A DNA stretch of 64,000 nucleotides from Bursaphelenchus xylophilus (Eukaryota > Nematoda > Chromadorea > Rhabditida > Aphelenchoididae). Where the stretch lies: the NCBI GenBank assembly GCA_904066235.2, contig CAJFCV020000003.1:12666645-12730644 (forward strand), given 5' to 3'. The notes under the pieces are model-generated. The model did not search any database, was not told where the DNA came from, and was given only the letters and a program-made list of their open reading frames with translations. The position numbers were made by a program, and so were the translations under genes. Below are positions 21,001 through 32,330 of the stretch, one piece after another. How positions within the stretch are numbered: the first letter of the stretch is position 1; each line of letters opens with the position of its first letter.

Positions 21001-24000
21001 AAATTTCACCTCAGATCCAAATCCTTGAACCTTCCTTCCTCATCACTGTAGGTTGTATCCAAATTGCTGACAAAATCGTCTTCTCCCAGCTGATTCAATG
21101 GGAACCTTCCGGAGTCTGGGGCATACAGAGACGCCGAATCGGATGTTCCATGGTTCGATCGGTTCGTAAAATACCGATTCCATGCATTTGAGGCCATCGA
21201 AGATCTGGCAGAGGATAGGCGGGTGAATGGCTAAAAATGAGAAATAATATTTTTTCGAAATCTTTTCATTTTTCAGTAAAAAAATTTTATTCAAAAAATC
21301 CAAAATTATCCCCAAAAATTCCCACCTGTCGCCCACTGATGTTGTCCTCGGGTATATTCAGATTCAACAAATTATTTGGGGTAACTCCGTCATACTTGAA
21401 CTTCCATTGACAGCAATTTCTTTTGGTCGTCCTGAGAAATTCATACGCCTCCGCATTGTAGGCGTCAAAGGCGTCTTGGGAAACGAGCTCCGGGATGTTT
21501 AGACAGCACTCCGGTATGCAAGAGAGGAAAGCTTTCGCTGCATCGACTGTTAATTGAGGTTCGAAGCGGGATTTTTGCGGTTTCAGGCGGATGAATGGAA
21601 GAATATAGCGGAAAAGTGCGGTCCAAAGAAAATCCTCGGATCTGAGTTCCAAGAGTGTTCGTAGTAGAGACAGGACAACTCGGCAGAGCTGAAAAATAAT
21701 TTCGTTTTATACCAAAATCGAAATTTTTTCCTTGCACAGTGCAAAATCAAAAAATCTCAAAGATTCGGAAAATTCACCGTGCAAGAACAAAAAGTCTGCC
21801 CCATTTGCAAAGAATATGTCATACACAACCTTTATGATCTGCAAGTAAGACAAGAACTAATTAAATTCGCTATAAAATGCAAAAATTTAAGTTTAGCACA
21901 GTGAAAAAATAAAAAATCTCAAGTTCCTCAGATTAACAATGTGCAAATCGCAAACTTCATATGGCAAAACAATCAATAACTCTCCTCCTCCTTATTTAAC
22001 AATATCTTCTACCAAGCTCGCCTATATTTCATTGTTAAATATTGGTTTTTGTCTTTCGCACCGTGCAAAATCAAGAAACCTTCAATTCTAGAAATTTTCA
22101 CAGTGCGCATACGAAAGCAACTATTCTAATCTACTGTATGCTCAAAATCCATCCAAACTAGCCAAAATATTCCAAAGAGTTATCCAAATTTCCTGAAAAA
22201 TACGTCGTCCGGTTTTTGACACCATGCAAATCTCCAAAATCCCTTGAAAACCCTGAGAATTCCACAATAAACTTAATTCAGCACATACCCGATCATTCTG
22301 ATTCATTTTGTAGAGGATAACTTCCAATAAATTCATATCCGGGACGTTTGTTTCGGAGGCGCTGAGGAGTTTGAGCATGGTTTGGATCATCGCCGGCTCT
22401 GTTACGGTCTCCAGACAAAGATGAAAGTAGGCAATTCGGCTGATCAGTTTGTCAATATCGCTCTAAAAAACAAGTTGGAATACCAAAATTTTAAAAAATT
22501 AAAATTTTCAAATTTTTCGGCAAAAAAATCGGTGAAAAATTATATGAAACAAACATTCCGCTCCACCTTTGCGCCAATTTTGGTCAAGAATTTCAAAACT
22601 TGCTTGCAACAACGAAGGTTTTACAACTTCTTCCAGGAATCCACCATAAAAATAATTGACAATATTTTTTGCGACCAACGGGTGAGCGGCGCCCACAACT
22701 GCATTACAAAACAGCAACGCCCCATGGAAGTTGATTAACTCCGCGACGGAGTCAAAATCGGCGTCGATATAAAGCTTGTGAAATTCGTCGTCTTTTAGCC
22801 GGAGGGCTTCGCAGATGAAAAACGGGAGTTGGGAGTAGCATCCGGAGAGGCCGGTGGCCAGAACTGGGCAGAAGTTGGACTGAAAATATTGGGTTAACTG
22901 CAAGAAATGGGCAGAAAATCTTCATCGCACTGTGCGATTTTTTTAATTATTGCACTTTGCGTTCATAATGACAAATTGCAGCTGCAATAGGAAATTTTTG
23001 ACGTACAAAGCTTCGGAGAGTTTATTAAACACTCGTCCCAGCAAAGTCTTCAACCTTATATACCTAAACATCAAAAATAAAACAATTAAAAAACCAACAT
23101 ACATCCTCTGCCACATGTTTCGCAACGAAGTCCAGGTCCTTGGAAGCCGTCAATATCAGCAATAATGCATTTCGGCATTGAAATGAAATTTCATAATCAG
23201 AATCATACAAATATCTGATCAACAAATTGAAAACGAGGAATGGTTGAGTTTTTTCGTACAAATCGAAGCCGTCAGTAGATCTGGGGTTGAAAAAGAAGTC
23301 CAATAGAGTTGAATCCACCGAGATTTTTTTGCAAATCTAAAAAAAGTAGAGATTATTTTTATGTAACATCATGGATAATATTAAAAATTCCACTAATAAC
23401 TGTGAATTTAATAAATTCTATGCAAAACTTACTTCATGGAGAAGAAAGACAAAGTCTCGATCAATCCTGCTTCTCTGGAAACACCTTTGTTCCGCCGATC
23501 TTCGGCACCACTGAAGAATTTGAAGAAGTGGAAGAAGAATTGGTTTATGCACGAGTAAACAGTGGGTTTGAGAGTGATTTCGGGTAACAAGACCTTGATA
23601 AATCCGCAGGAGAAGGACCTGGAAGAAATTTCAAGTCATTTTTGAGGAGAGAATTAAAAAAATACACTTTTGAAGCAAACATGCTGAAATTTTTAGAAAA
23701 TTGATGTTCACTCTAGCAAAACTCTTCAATTTTTAGATTCTTTGTCCTCAAAAGAAAGGCTGAACCTTCTTTCATCCTTTTCATCCATTTCCACACCTAA
23801 AACCAGAAGCAAAAACTCAAAATGGACTTACTTGACAAGTAGGTACAAGATAGATAGGAATTTCCTCTGCCCAGTCCACAATCAACTTGAAGATGTCGTG
23901 TGTAAATACCAACTCGAGTATAGGACCTATAGCAGCCATTGGCAGAGAATTCACCTCCATAACCAACAGTTTACACATTGAATCGACGTGAGCGCAAACA

Positions 24001-24657
24001 TCTGTTACCTGCAACAAGATCTGGCTATAATCCAGTGAAAAAAGTAAATTTTAAAGGCTTCATTGTTCTATTAGCAAGTTTGGAGGCCTATTTAGGTGTT
24101 GTTTATAACAATTTAGCAGAAGACATTGAAAATGACTAGAATTTTGACCTTGCACTTGCCGAACAGACGTGATCCAAAAAACTCCTAGATCTATTCGTAC
24201 AAAGAAATTCCATTGTCCCGAAAAGGTGAAGTAGCTGAAGAAAGGATTCCCACAGCTTTTTAACTTAGGTTTATCTTGCAGTTTTAGAAGCGCAAAAACA
24301 TCTGAGCAATTCCGTATATTACACTAGGTTCAGAGATTTTCTTTGGCAAAACAAAGCCAAGTCTTACCCCAAAATGATAAAACCTTTGTCCAAGGCAACC
24401 TAAAAACCCAGAACAACAATTCTAAAAGCAAAAGTACTCACCGTTCCAACATCTTTACATGGTTTCTGCAATTTCTTGATCAACTTTTCCCACTCGCTGT
24501 TGAACTTCCGTTCCCATTCTGATGGATCAGATGCAAATTCGGCATCCCAATTTTGGAAAGCCAGAGAATTGAACTCTTCTAGGACGTTAGAATCGGCCTC
24601 ATAGTTCGTGGATGGGCCTTCTGATGTTCCGGGGTTGGATTCTTGCGAAGATCCCAT
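15004..24657 (-). CDS. FHIP (FAM160/RAI16-like) family protein
   Basis: Eleven exons, minus strand: 24657-24442, 24008-23832, 23618-23433, 23336-23103, 22879-22604, 22462-22289, 21688-21326, 21230-21010, 16603-16366, 16286-15760 and 15208-15004. Phases close across all junctions and give 938 aa. Family hallmarks: a helical N-terminal region with HVDSM; a heptad-like LVHKPILLPLL stretch; ALLLILTASKD; FCPVLATGLSGCYSQLP; NAVVGAAHPLVAKNIVNY; a C-terminal block ending LTSYPQPVLETL; and a last helix of the family's Leu-Ala-Ala type. In animals FHIP proteins join FTS and Hook to link dynein-dynactin to endosomal cargo. The start at 24657 is the first ATG that fits; an in-frame ATG lies 15 codons upstream. 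Intron 5 appears to use a GC donor. Intron 8 (5.6 kb) is filled by a palindromic repeat. Confidence 0.88.
16972..17613 (+). repeat. Left conserved arm of the intron palindrome
   Basis: About 640 bp, nearly identical in reverse complement to 20069-20700; one visible mismatch changes a single residue in the chance 74-residue frame shared by the arms. The outer boundary is GTTTTCGACCATGGCC and the inner boundary GGACAGAGGAGTATC. Several ACAGTAA words are included. Confidence 0.88.
17620..19231 (+). repeat. 162-bp minisatellite, about ten copies
   Basis: The unit recurs every 162 bp, tracked by the landmark CCGTCCGGCCGCGGCATTC at about 17693, 17855, 18017, 18179 and so on. Copies differ by scattered substitutions and one-base indels. 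Because 162 is divisible by three, the minus strand stays open for 417 codons with a 54-residue repeat. The last copies, near 18960 and 19040, resemble the palindrome arms more closely, suggesting that the array grew from the arm end. Confidence 0.92.
19232..19471 (-). repeat. Inverted copies of the 162-bp unit
   Basis: About one and a half units in reverse orientation follow directly on the array, with an abrupt switch at GGCCCAAAAACC. Together with the array this allows a long hairpin in DNA or in the intron RNA. Confidence 0.88.
19476..20070. repeat. Inner inverted pair around a tRNA-like loop
   Basis: The sequence with GGGGGCTCCTACTTTTTGAC (about 19494) returns in reverse complement at about 20030-20050. 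The arms of about 125 bp are 19476-19600 and 19940-20070. The roughly 340 bp between them are single-copy here and contain the tRNA-like sequence. Confidence 0.82.
19691..19765 (+). tRNA. tRNA-Ser-like sequence, probably a pseudogene or Pol III-derived repeat
   Basis: TGGCCGAGTGG (19693-19703) matches the class II tRNA D-arm and A box. GGTTCGATTTC (19746-19756) resembles the T-loop and B box. A Ser-type long variable arm (GGGGGACGCC) lies between them. The anticodon stem pairs poorly (loop about CTGGGAA) and the T-stem is imperfect, so a working tRNA is unlikely. It sits in the loop of the intron palindrome. A cloverleaf search with a covariance model would decide. Confidence 0.4.
20069..20700 (-). 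repeat. Right conserved arm of the intron palindrome
   Basis: Reverse complement of 16972-17613 with few differences. Beyond it, to about 20945, a more diverged mirror of 16730-16970 continues, including the shared CAATGTCCGGGCC segment. Confidence 0.88.
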
Positions 24658-27600
24658 AAAGGTCAATGTAAATGGCCATCGCATCCTCAACTCCAACAAT
24701 TTCCGACTTGTTCAAATAGAAAGCGAATTTATCCACCTGGTTCAAGCCTTTTTTGCGGGAAATTATATCATTTTAGATGCGATCCATCTGGACGGAAGTC
24801 AAATCTGCTCTCTAAAATAATATACATAAGAAATCTCGGAGTGAATCAATAAAAATTAATGGGATTTAGTAAAGAAGAGTTCGAAACGAGCAGAGAACCC
24901 CTTTCCGAACGCGAAAAAATGGGAAAATCCATCGTTTTTTAGAAAAAATTTCTACGTATAAAATGTATATTCTGCAGGCTGCAGGCAGTTCGCGCCCTGA
25001 CTAACGTTAGAAATCGGGTTTTCGAACAAGAATTTTGGTAAAATACGACTTGGAAGCATTGATGGTAGATTCAAAAACTTTTGGAATATATTTTACAAAG
25101 AGTAAATGATTTTTTTTGCAACTGAATATCAAATATTATGTACAACATCAAAATTTATTCCAAGAAATTGTCAAAATTAAAAATTTAGGTGGAAATAGTT
25201 TCATTATTTTGGTATATGGGACGACAGTACAGCCGGGTTACAAAAATTTAATTTTCCATTTGATTTCCGGTACTTTTTACAAGACTGCGCAACTCTTCTT
25301 CTCCTGGAACGGATTATGATCGCTTGGGCCGGATACCAGACAATCGGTCGTTTTGCCCTTCTCACAATAGTCTATGAGGCTGAAAAATTATAATAGATTG
25401 AGTTGAATTTTTCGTCTAAATCACTTGCTCTTTTGAGACTTCTGACACTTTTTTACGTTGCACTGCGGCTTCGATTCGAAGTTGTTCAGTGGTTGCGCGG
25501 GCTTGTTCCATGGGTGAAAAGGGATCTGAAGTGATTTGGTCTGAACAAACACTGCACACACGGCATATTTTACAAGATTGCATAATTTTCCCGTGAAATT
25601 TGGGATAAAATCGGGGGTTTCAAAACTGCACAGTGCAAAATCGGAAAATTTGGGAATTTTGACTTTGCAATGGGGAAAATGAAAAATCGTGTTTTAGAAA
25701 ATGGCAAAATACGAATTTAAAGTAATAAGGGATGTATCAAGATAACTTAGATTGTGGTTGCAGTAATATTTTTTACAAAATTTTTTCTTTTACATGATAA
25801 AACCTTTTATCAAAAAAAATTTCATTTCTGTCTCTAAATTTCTTTTCGAAAGCAACCGTGCCCTGTACAATAAATCCACCGGCACTTTATCGCCCACAAA
25901 TTATGATATTTACTCGGTAAAAGCGGCAAAAGTTGGGCCGAAACCAATTAAAGGCCTGAAAAACGGGCCTAATATGGCCTTTCCTTTCCTTGTTGATATG
26001 GCAACCACCTCCGGGAACCTGAAATTATCCGACACAACCTTCTTATTACATTTTCTGTATATAATAATAAATTAAAGACAAATAAAAAACGGCCGAAAAT
26101 TCGTATTTTTAGCCGTTTAAAAACTTTCGGCCGCCTGAAAAAATTTTTTGGCTACACGATATAGGCATTAAAACGAGTGTGGAGCTGTTTTGAATAGATG
26201 TAATTTAGATGTTCTTTGAAATGGATCCTATTAATCGACCGAAAAAACGGGTCCAAAGTGAGAAATAGACGTTTCAAGGAAATAAGGAGAACATTATCTT
26301 GATTAAAGGCAGGTTAATTACGATCGTAAAAATTTTATATTGAAAAGAGTCAAAATTTCACTAGAAAGAAGGGTAAAATACGCATAGCAATAAATAAACT
26401 ATGTACGTACATTAATGCGAACAGAAAAAAAGTCAATAAATTAAATTTGAATCTCAAGTATAATGCCGGCTCGTCTCAAATTTCAAATATGTCTCGCAAA
26501 GATCACTCTAAATGTACGATAAAGTTTTGTCAACTGAGAATGCAAAGTCATCTTGTAAAATACGAAATCTCTTCTATTGACGACTTTAAATCTAAATATT
26601 TCTGAATGCAAACTCACAGGAGAGCGTGAGAAGTCTTTCCCAACAGACTGATAAATATCTCGGTTGAAGCTGTAAGCGCGAGCCGAAGGTTTCGAAGCTT
26701 TTATTTATGTGGCCTAGACACAAGGTTTATTCCAAATATATAACATAAATTATGAGCGTTGAACTTCGAGCACTTCCATTTTGAGTATCATGTTTGGATC
26801 CTGTCTGATGATTTTGGTATGTTGATTTTTTTATTTTTCAATCTGGTACGTTTTTAATGTTGTTGTTTTCTGCATCAGATTTTAACGTAATGTTGATTTT
26901 TTATTTTATATAAAAAATTGAACCAAACAATTTAATAAAAATGCAAATAAAAATATTATAATTTCTGAATGCTCTACTAGTCCGTTCGTAAAGTCGCTGG
27001 AATGTTTTCGGCGACATGCACTCCGCGAAACCGAAAGTTCAGTTTGCACTGTGCAATTTTTGGCTTTTTGCACAGTGCAATAGGCTTTTTCGGGCTGTCG
27101 CCCGCACCCTGAGTTTTTTCGCACAGTGCGCGTCGCCGAAATCATTCCAGCGACTTTACGAACGGACTAGTACACTCTACAAAAAATGCTAAAACTCTCT
27201 AATCATGCCGCCATTAAGCATGTTTGACTTCTAATGGCACCCCGAACAATATAAGAATGGTATAAAAAACGAAAGTAAAGCTCTTTTTTGAGTGGGCCTT
27301 ATAAGGGAGGGAAGGTGAGTGCCCCGACAACCAAATCTTTCGCTTATGGCCAAATCCCCGAGGGGGATTTGCAGGGCATTTTAAGCGAAAAGCGCTTTGG
27401 AAACTGTTTGAAAAGGGCGAGAATGGCCACCGGAACCGGTAACACTGGTTGCGTTGGGGTCATTTTTCGTCAAAGTTATGGAGGAAGGAGGTCATTTTAG
27501 CTCTTTTTAGGGGAGATTATGACTCTTTAGCTTGATTTTCTAGGTGCTTTCAAGTCATCAAATAAAATTTGGAACCCCAGTGTAACATAAAAGCAAATTT

Positions 27601-28389
27601 TTCGAGACTTCAAAGCATTTTAACGGGGTTATGAGGTATTTCTAAATCGTTTTTGAAATAAAAATGTTTTCTTCCCTTTTTTCAATTTCTTTAGTTTATT
27701 TTTTTGCACGCTGCGGCCATAAATTTTTAATTTACACACACCGTTACGAGAGATTTTTTTTGCAAAGCGGCATAAAAAATTGCATTGCGCATTTGTCGCA
27801 GCTTTTCCGGACTTTGCGATACTTGTGGGCCACTGACATTTGAGCACTTGCCTGGACCGATTGATTGTTTCTAGCCTACCTACCCGAGTTTTTGTTCAAT
27901 GATTATAAAATACGAGACGCTGAAAGTCAATGTGGCATGCAGAATAAGTCATAGCTGTTAATTTTGCAATATCATCTTTAAATTTGTATATGCGGTCAAA
28001 CAAGGTGCATACTAGACCATTTTAGCGCAAGCTAAGTGTCAAATTTAGTCTTTCGATAGTTTTGCGTATGTTGCCGCGAAAAACGCATGCTATATAACTC
28101 CCAGTATTTTTTTACAGTTCAGTCAAAGAATAGGGCTTTTCCCATTTTTATGTCCTACTTTCAGCACTTCTTTTACTCCAATTTTCCCCTCTTTCTCTAC
28201 CATCTCTTCATTATCCACTGCCCTAATAAGGAATTAAAAATTTGGCGCCAAATCCTATCAACTTTATAGCCCTTAGGCCCTTTTTCTGCTCATAAAAACC
28301 CTCAGGCAAATACAAAATGAAATGGTATGTACAATTTTGATACTTTTGACGGCCAAATATCTGCTTTAGAGAGTGCTTTCACAAATAAA
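24658..28389. other. Intergenic region between divergent genes
   Basis: It separates the FHIP start (minus) from the secreted-protein start (plus), so it should hold both promoters. It contains six or more GTAAAATACG-type motifs (near 25037, 25708, 26370, 26557 and 27905), a palindrome copy at 25627, a short MITE at 26977-27170 and a GC-richer block at about 27290-27500. A TATATAA at 28091-28097 is a possible promoter element for the plus-strand gene. No supported gene. Confidence 0.5.
26977..27170. mobile_element. 194-bp MITE with perfect 28-bp inverted ends
   Basis: The ends read CTAGTCCGTTCGTAAAGTCG inward (26977) with the exact complement at 27143-27170, flanked by TA on both sides. The inside holds three copies of the GCACNGTGC palindrome and a further inverted pair TCGGCGA/TCGCCGA. 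There is no coding capacity. This links the dispersed motif to a mobile element. Confidence 0.88.
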
Positions 28390-31300
28390 ATGCTCAACTG
28401 TGTGCTAATTTTTATTGGATCAATTCAATTACTTATATGGAATTGTGATGGAGCGGTCTTTATAAAGCGATACAGGAGACAATTGATACCGTTGGAGCAT
28501 GTTCAGGTAAAAAAAACGGGTTTTTATTGGGGTTTTGTTCGTATCCTTACCAATTTGAAAATTTTTTTGGCAGACACGTTGCCCTGATTACACTTTTCCT
28601 GTTTACTTTTTCTCAACAAATCCGATTTTCCAGGTCCATTCAGTCCGTTCGAATGTCACAGTTCTCGAGGATACCGTGGTTACCCGATCTTTGGATTCGA
28701 TATTAGAATTTGACAAGGCTCCGTACAACTTGAGCTACTTTTCTCACCTTTCCTTAGCCTCCTTTGACTCGAAAGCCTCGTTTCTCCGGGTAAACGGCTC
28801 GTTTTCGGATCTCGCCGTGTCCTTGTATGGCGTGCATTTACGCTGTTTGGCGGCGAAAAGTTCGCTGGATCTCCGGATGAATCCAAATGAGGGAGATGAG
28901 TCCGAAATGAGGGCGCAGTTCGCGGATTCTGTTGATTTTGGCGTCAGCGATGAGAGATTTAATTTGGCGATTTTCAATGGAACCGCGGCTAGCCTGCGGG
29001 CAAGAACTGGAAGTGCTCGAAATTCGAGGGTTTTGAGATTTGGATACGAAAATTCAACCGATGAATTTAGAGTCAACTTTGTGGATGAAACCGCGAATGT
29101 GGATGTTACAGTGCGAGGAGAGTTGGTACGTCGTCGTGGGCTGTGTTGAAATGGAACTTTTAGTTGTAGAATACGCCATATTTCGGTATATTTTCTTGAT
29201 GATTTTTTCGGCAAAAATTCATGGAATTAAAAAAACGAAGCAAACGTCAGTTTTGAAACTGGTACTTGGTCCTGTTTTTATTTATCTCCAATTTCCAGAT
29301 CCACCTAACCTACGGCCAGATAATTGTCCAGGTTGACCGTCATTTTCGGCGGTTAATCCTCCTCTCTCCCTCACATCGGATCGAATTTCACACGCTTGGC
29401 GCAACATTTCAAGCATCAATCACACAAAATTCCCTAAATTTCGATTTCCTAAAGGACCGGATTCGAGTTGGAATATCAAACAACTCGCCAAACATATCTA
29501 TCAATATTCAAACCCCATCAAAGTCGGATTTGGACCGATCTCATGGAGTGGACATCAATTTCAACGGGGAGAGTAACAATGTCGACCACCTGCAGTTGAT
29601 TGCAAAAGTTCTGCAACTTCAATTACTAGCTGATCCCATGATCTTGGCCAATGCGAATAATTCGGTGCTAAGTTTGACGACAAACAAAACAGAGGTGAGT
29701 TCGGGACTTTTCAATTAAAAAAAAATCGAAACTTGAAAAAAAATGAGAGCTTTCCACGGTAAATAATCTATTAATAGTTTGTTCAGAAAACCTTGCAATT
29801 TCTGTTTTTTATTTCAGGTAAAACTCTCAGCGACCAATCAACTGGTCCAAATTTCCGGCCAAACCCCGCTTCTTATAACTACCACAGAAAATGTGGCCAT
29901 GGTTATCACTGGGCGGGGAAATGGCACAATCACCCCTCCACATATCCTGGAGCCTCAAGTGGATTACGCTGGATATGATTTGCAGAATCTTAGTGAGTCT
30001 TACTGTAATTTATGGCGAATTTCTTGTCTGGTTCTTAGGATTTCGGGTATTTTGGGGTAAAATACCGACATCAAATTTTTGTAGATTTAAATCTGACTGC
30101 AAGAGCTTTGATTAACAATGATATTAGAAAATTGAAAATTTGAATCTCTAAATTCCCGCCACTATGACATTCTGTTTTAACGGTCGAAATGAACTGAAAA
30201 AAAGCAAAAATTGGTGCCAGCTTGTAAGGTACGGCAAAAAATGTGAAATATGTTTGTGTGTTTGCCATTTTGAGCCACCAAATTTTCTTCATACCTTATT
30301 CATTCCCTTTTTATTCCTTTTTTTGTCAAAAGAGTTAAATTTTTTTACAGCAAAAATAAGCATTTTTCTGTAAAATACGGCCTGATACCATGTAATGCTA
30401 GACTTTTTGTCGTCTAAAACACGATTTCTTCTTCTGTTTTCTGCATTTTCCCCAATTTCTCTTATAATTTCCTCGTTTTTCAGCCAGTTTCTCCTCTCAG
30501 CAACAGGATTCCCATTGGTTGACGTCCAAACTGAATCTCAATGAACTTATGAACCAGGAGATCTCGAATATTGAAGACTTTCCCCCTGTTTTGGGGCAAA
30601 GTTTCCGTGGTGAAGGTGGGAATAATGTGCATAACTCAGGTGATGGTGCTGTGAATGGCTTTCCTTTCGACGGTAATTAATTTTAACTAAACACCTCTAT
30701 ACTTAGCCCGTATTTTGACAATGGTTTTTCTACTTTTTTGGACCGTTTTTATTGACTTTTTAGGTGTTTTTATGTAAAGTTAGGATTCTCATCGGTTTTT
30801 TCGATAATTTCCTTGATCTTTTGCTAAAATATGCAATGTTTAATAAAGAAATTTGCAAAATACGCAGTTATTTCAAAAAGGTACTTTATCACAAAATTTT
30901 ATGGGTTGAGATTTTTTAGCCAACAATAACTGGGCGGATTGGACCTCTAATCCCAACGGATTCATCGACTCGAACACGGATTTACTTTTCCCCACCGAAA
31001 ATCCGAAGGATACGTTTACATTGTTTCCCTTCGAAGGGGTCGAAAATTTGACCCCTGACAATGACGACAGTCTGTTCAATGATAATGGGGAGAAACTTCC
31101 GGAATGGGGAGCATGGCCTACCTACCGCCCTATGGGAACAACTTTGGGACCGGAGGCTGCTGGAATCACGGTAACGGGCCAACCGGAATACGTTAGCGGA
31201 GAAGAGCCAAAAAATTCGAGTGAAAGTGAAAATGCGACAACTCAAGCGACTACTAGTGCTACTGGTGGTCCAATGATAACGCCTGAAGGTCAAAATCAAA

Positions 31301-32071
31301 ATTCCGGACAAGAAGCAAATCCGGAAAATCCTCAAAATCCATTGGATAATGAAACTCAACCGTCCACAGCCCCTCTAGAGCCAATAACGTCTGGCCCATC
31401 CGACAACACTCCTCAAAATCCATCTGAAGCCCCATATCTACCAGAATCGGAAACGGCCGAAACCGCGGCCGGAACCACCGTGTCCCCGAATTTGGAATTA
31501 ACAACAGCACCAATGCCTCCTAGCGGTCCTGCTGGGCAGCAGAATGCGGATAACGATTTGTTTCCGACTCCGCCAAGTCTTGAAAAGTCTATCGCCGAGA
31601 CTGGATTCCCAATCCCGCCGATGCCTGGAAATGACTTGGCGCAGACTCAAAATGCAGCCGCTCAAGGCGACGTAACACCTCAGATGGAGAAGAATATCGA
31701 TACCGGCGATGGTAAGATCGTTTTCCCGCCTGGGCATGGGTTTTTTCGAAATTTGTGTTGGCAAGCTGCGCCCCATGGCAAAATTACTACCCTTGTTAGT
31801 TTCACGAAAATTTTGAGCTGCACCCTGGCTTATTTGGGAAATGAATAAGTGTAAAACACGGTGTATTATCGCGTTTGTAGATGGCAAAATAAGTAGAAGA
31901 CATTCCTTTTTATATGTTCTTTTTTCAGTTTCAAGCCGCGACCAGACCTACGACCGCAACGAGGATACCTTTGCAATTGCTCATTTTGGTGAAGTCAGCA
32001 CTCCATTACCCGCGATTTTGGCGACAATTGTCAATATTACTTTCGTGTCACCGACGACTGTTGCCCCGTAG
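28390..32071 (+). CDS. Secreted Ser/Thr/Pro-rich glycoprotein of unknown family
   Basis: Seven exons: 28390-28506, 28634-29125, 29299-29694, 29818-29992, 30484-30672, 30920-31711 and 31929-32071. All phases close and give 767 aa. The first 22 residues form a signal peptide (hydrophobic core CVLIFIGSIQLLIW), followed by a basic KRYRRQ stretch that could be a furin-type site. Residues 40-400 are beta-rich with many Asn-x-Ser/Thr sites. Residues about 470-715 are a disordered Asn/Ser/Thr/Pro/Glu-rich tract resembling extracellular mucin-like linkers. No transmembrane segment is seen, so it is probably secreted. I do not recognise the family. The start was chosen for the signal peptide; an in-frame non-ATG extension exists upstream. 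Confidence 0.82.
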
Positions 32072-32330
32072 CGATGAGAGAGACAGGCTCCAGTCGTTTT
32101 CCAAGTGAACCAGTAATATCAAAGATCATTTTCTAGTCTTTCCATGTAAAAAATGTAAATTAATGGCTAAATTAATTTAAATTTACGGTTTAACTCGAAG
32201 TAAATTTATCTCACTGCCACTTTTATATCGATGTTTATACAAGACGCGTATGGAACACGGCTAAATTTATTCAAATTTATACTGCCATTCAAAAATCTGA
32301 TTCAAATTTTTCAAATCCTCGCACCGTTCT

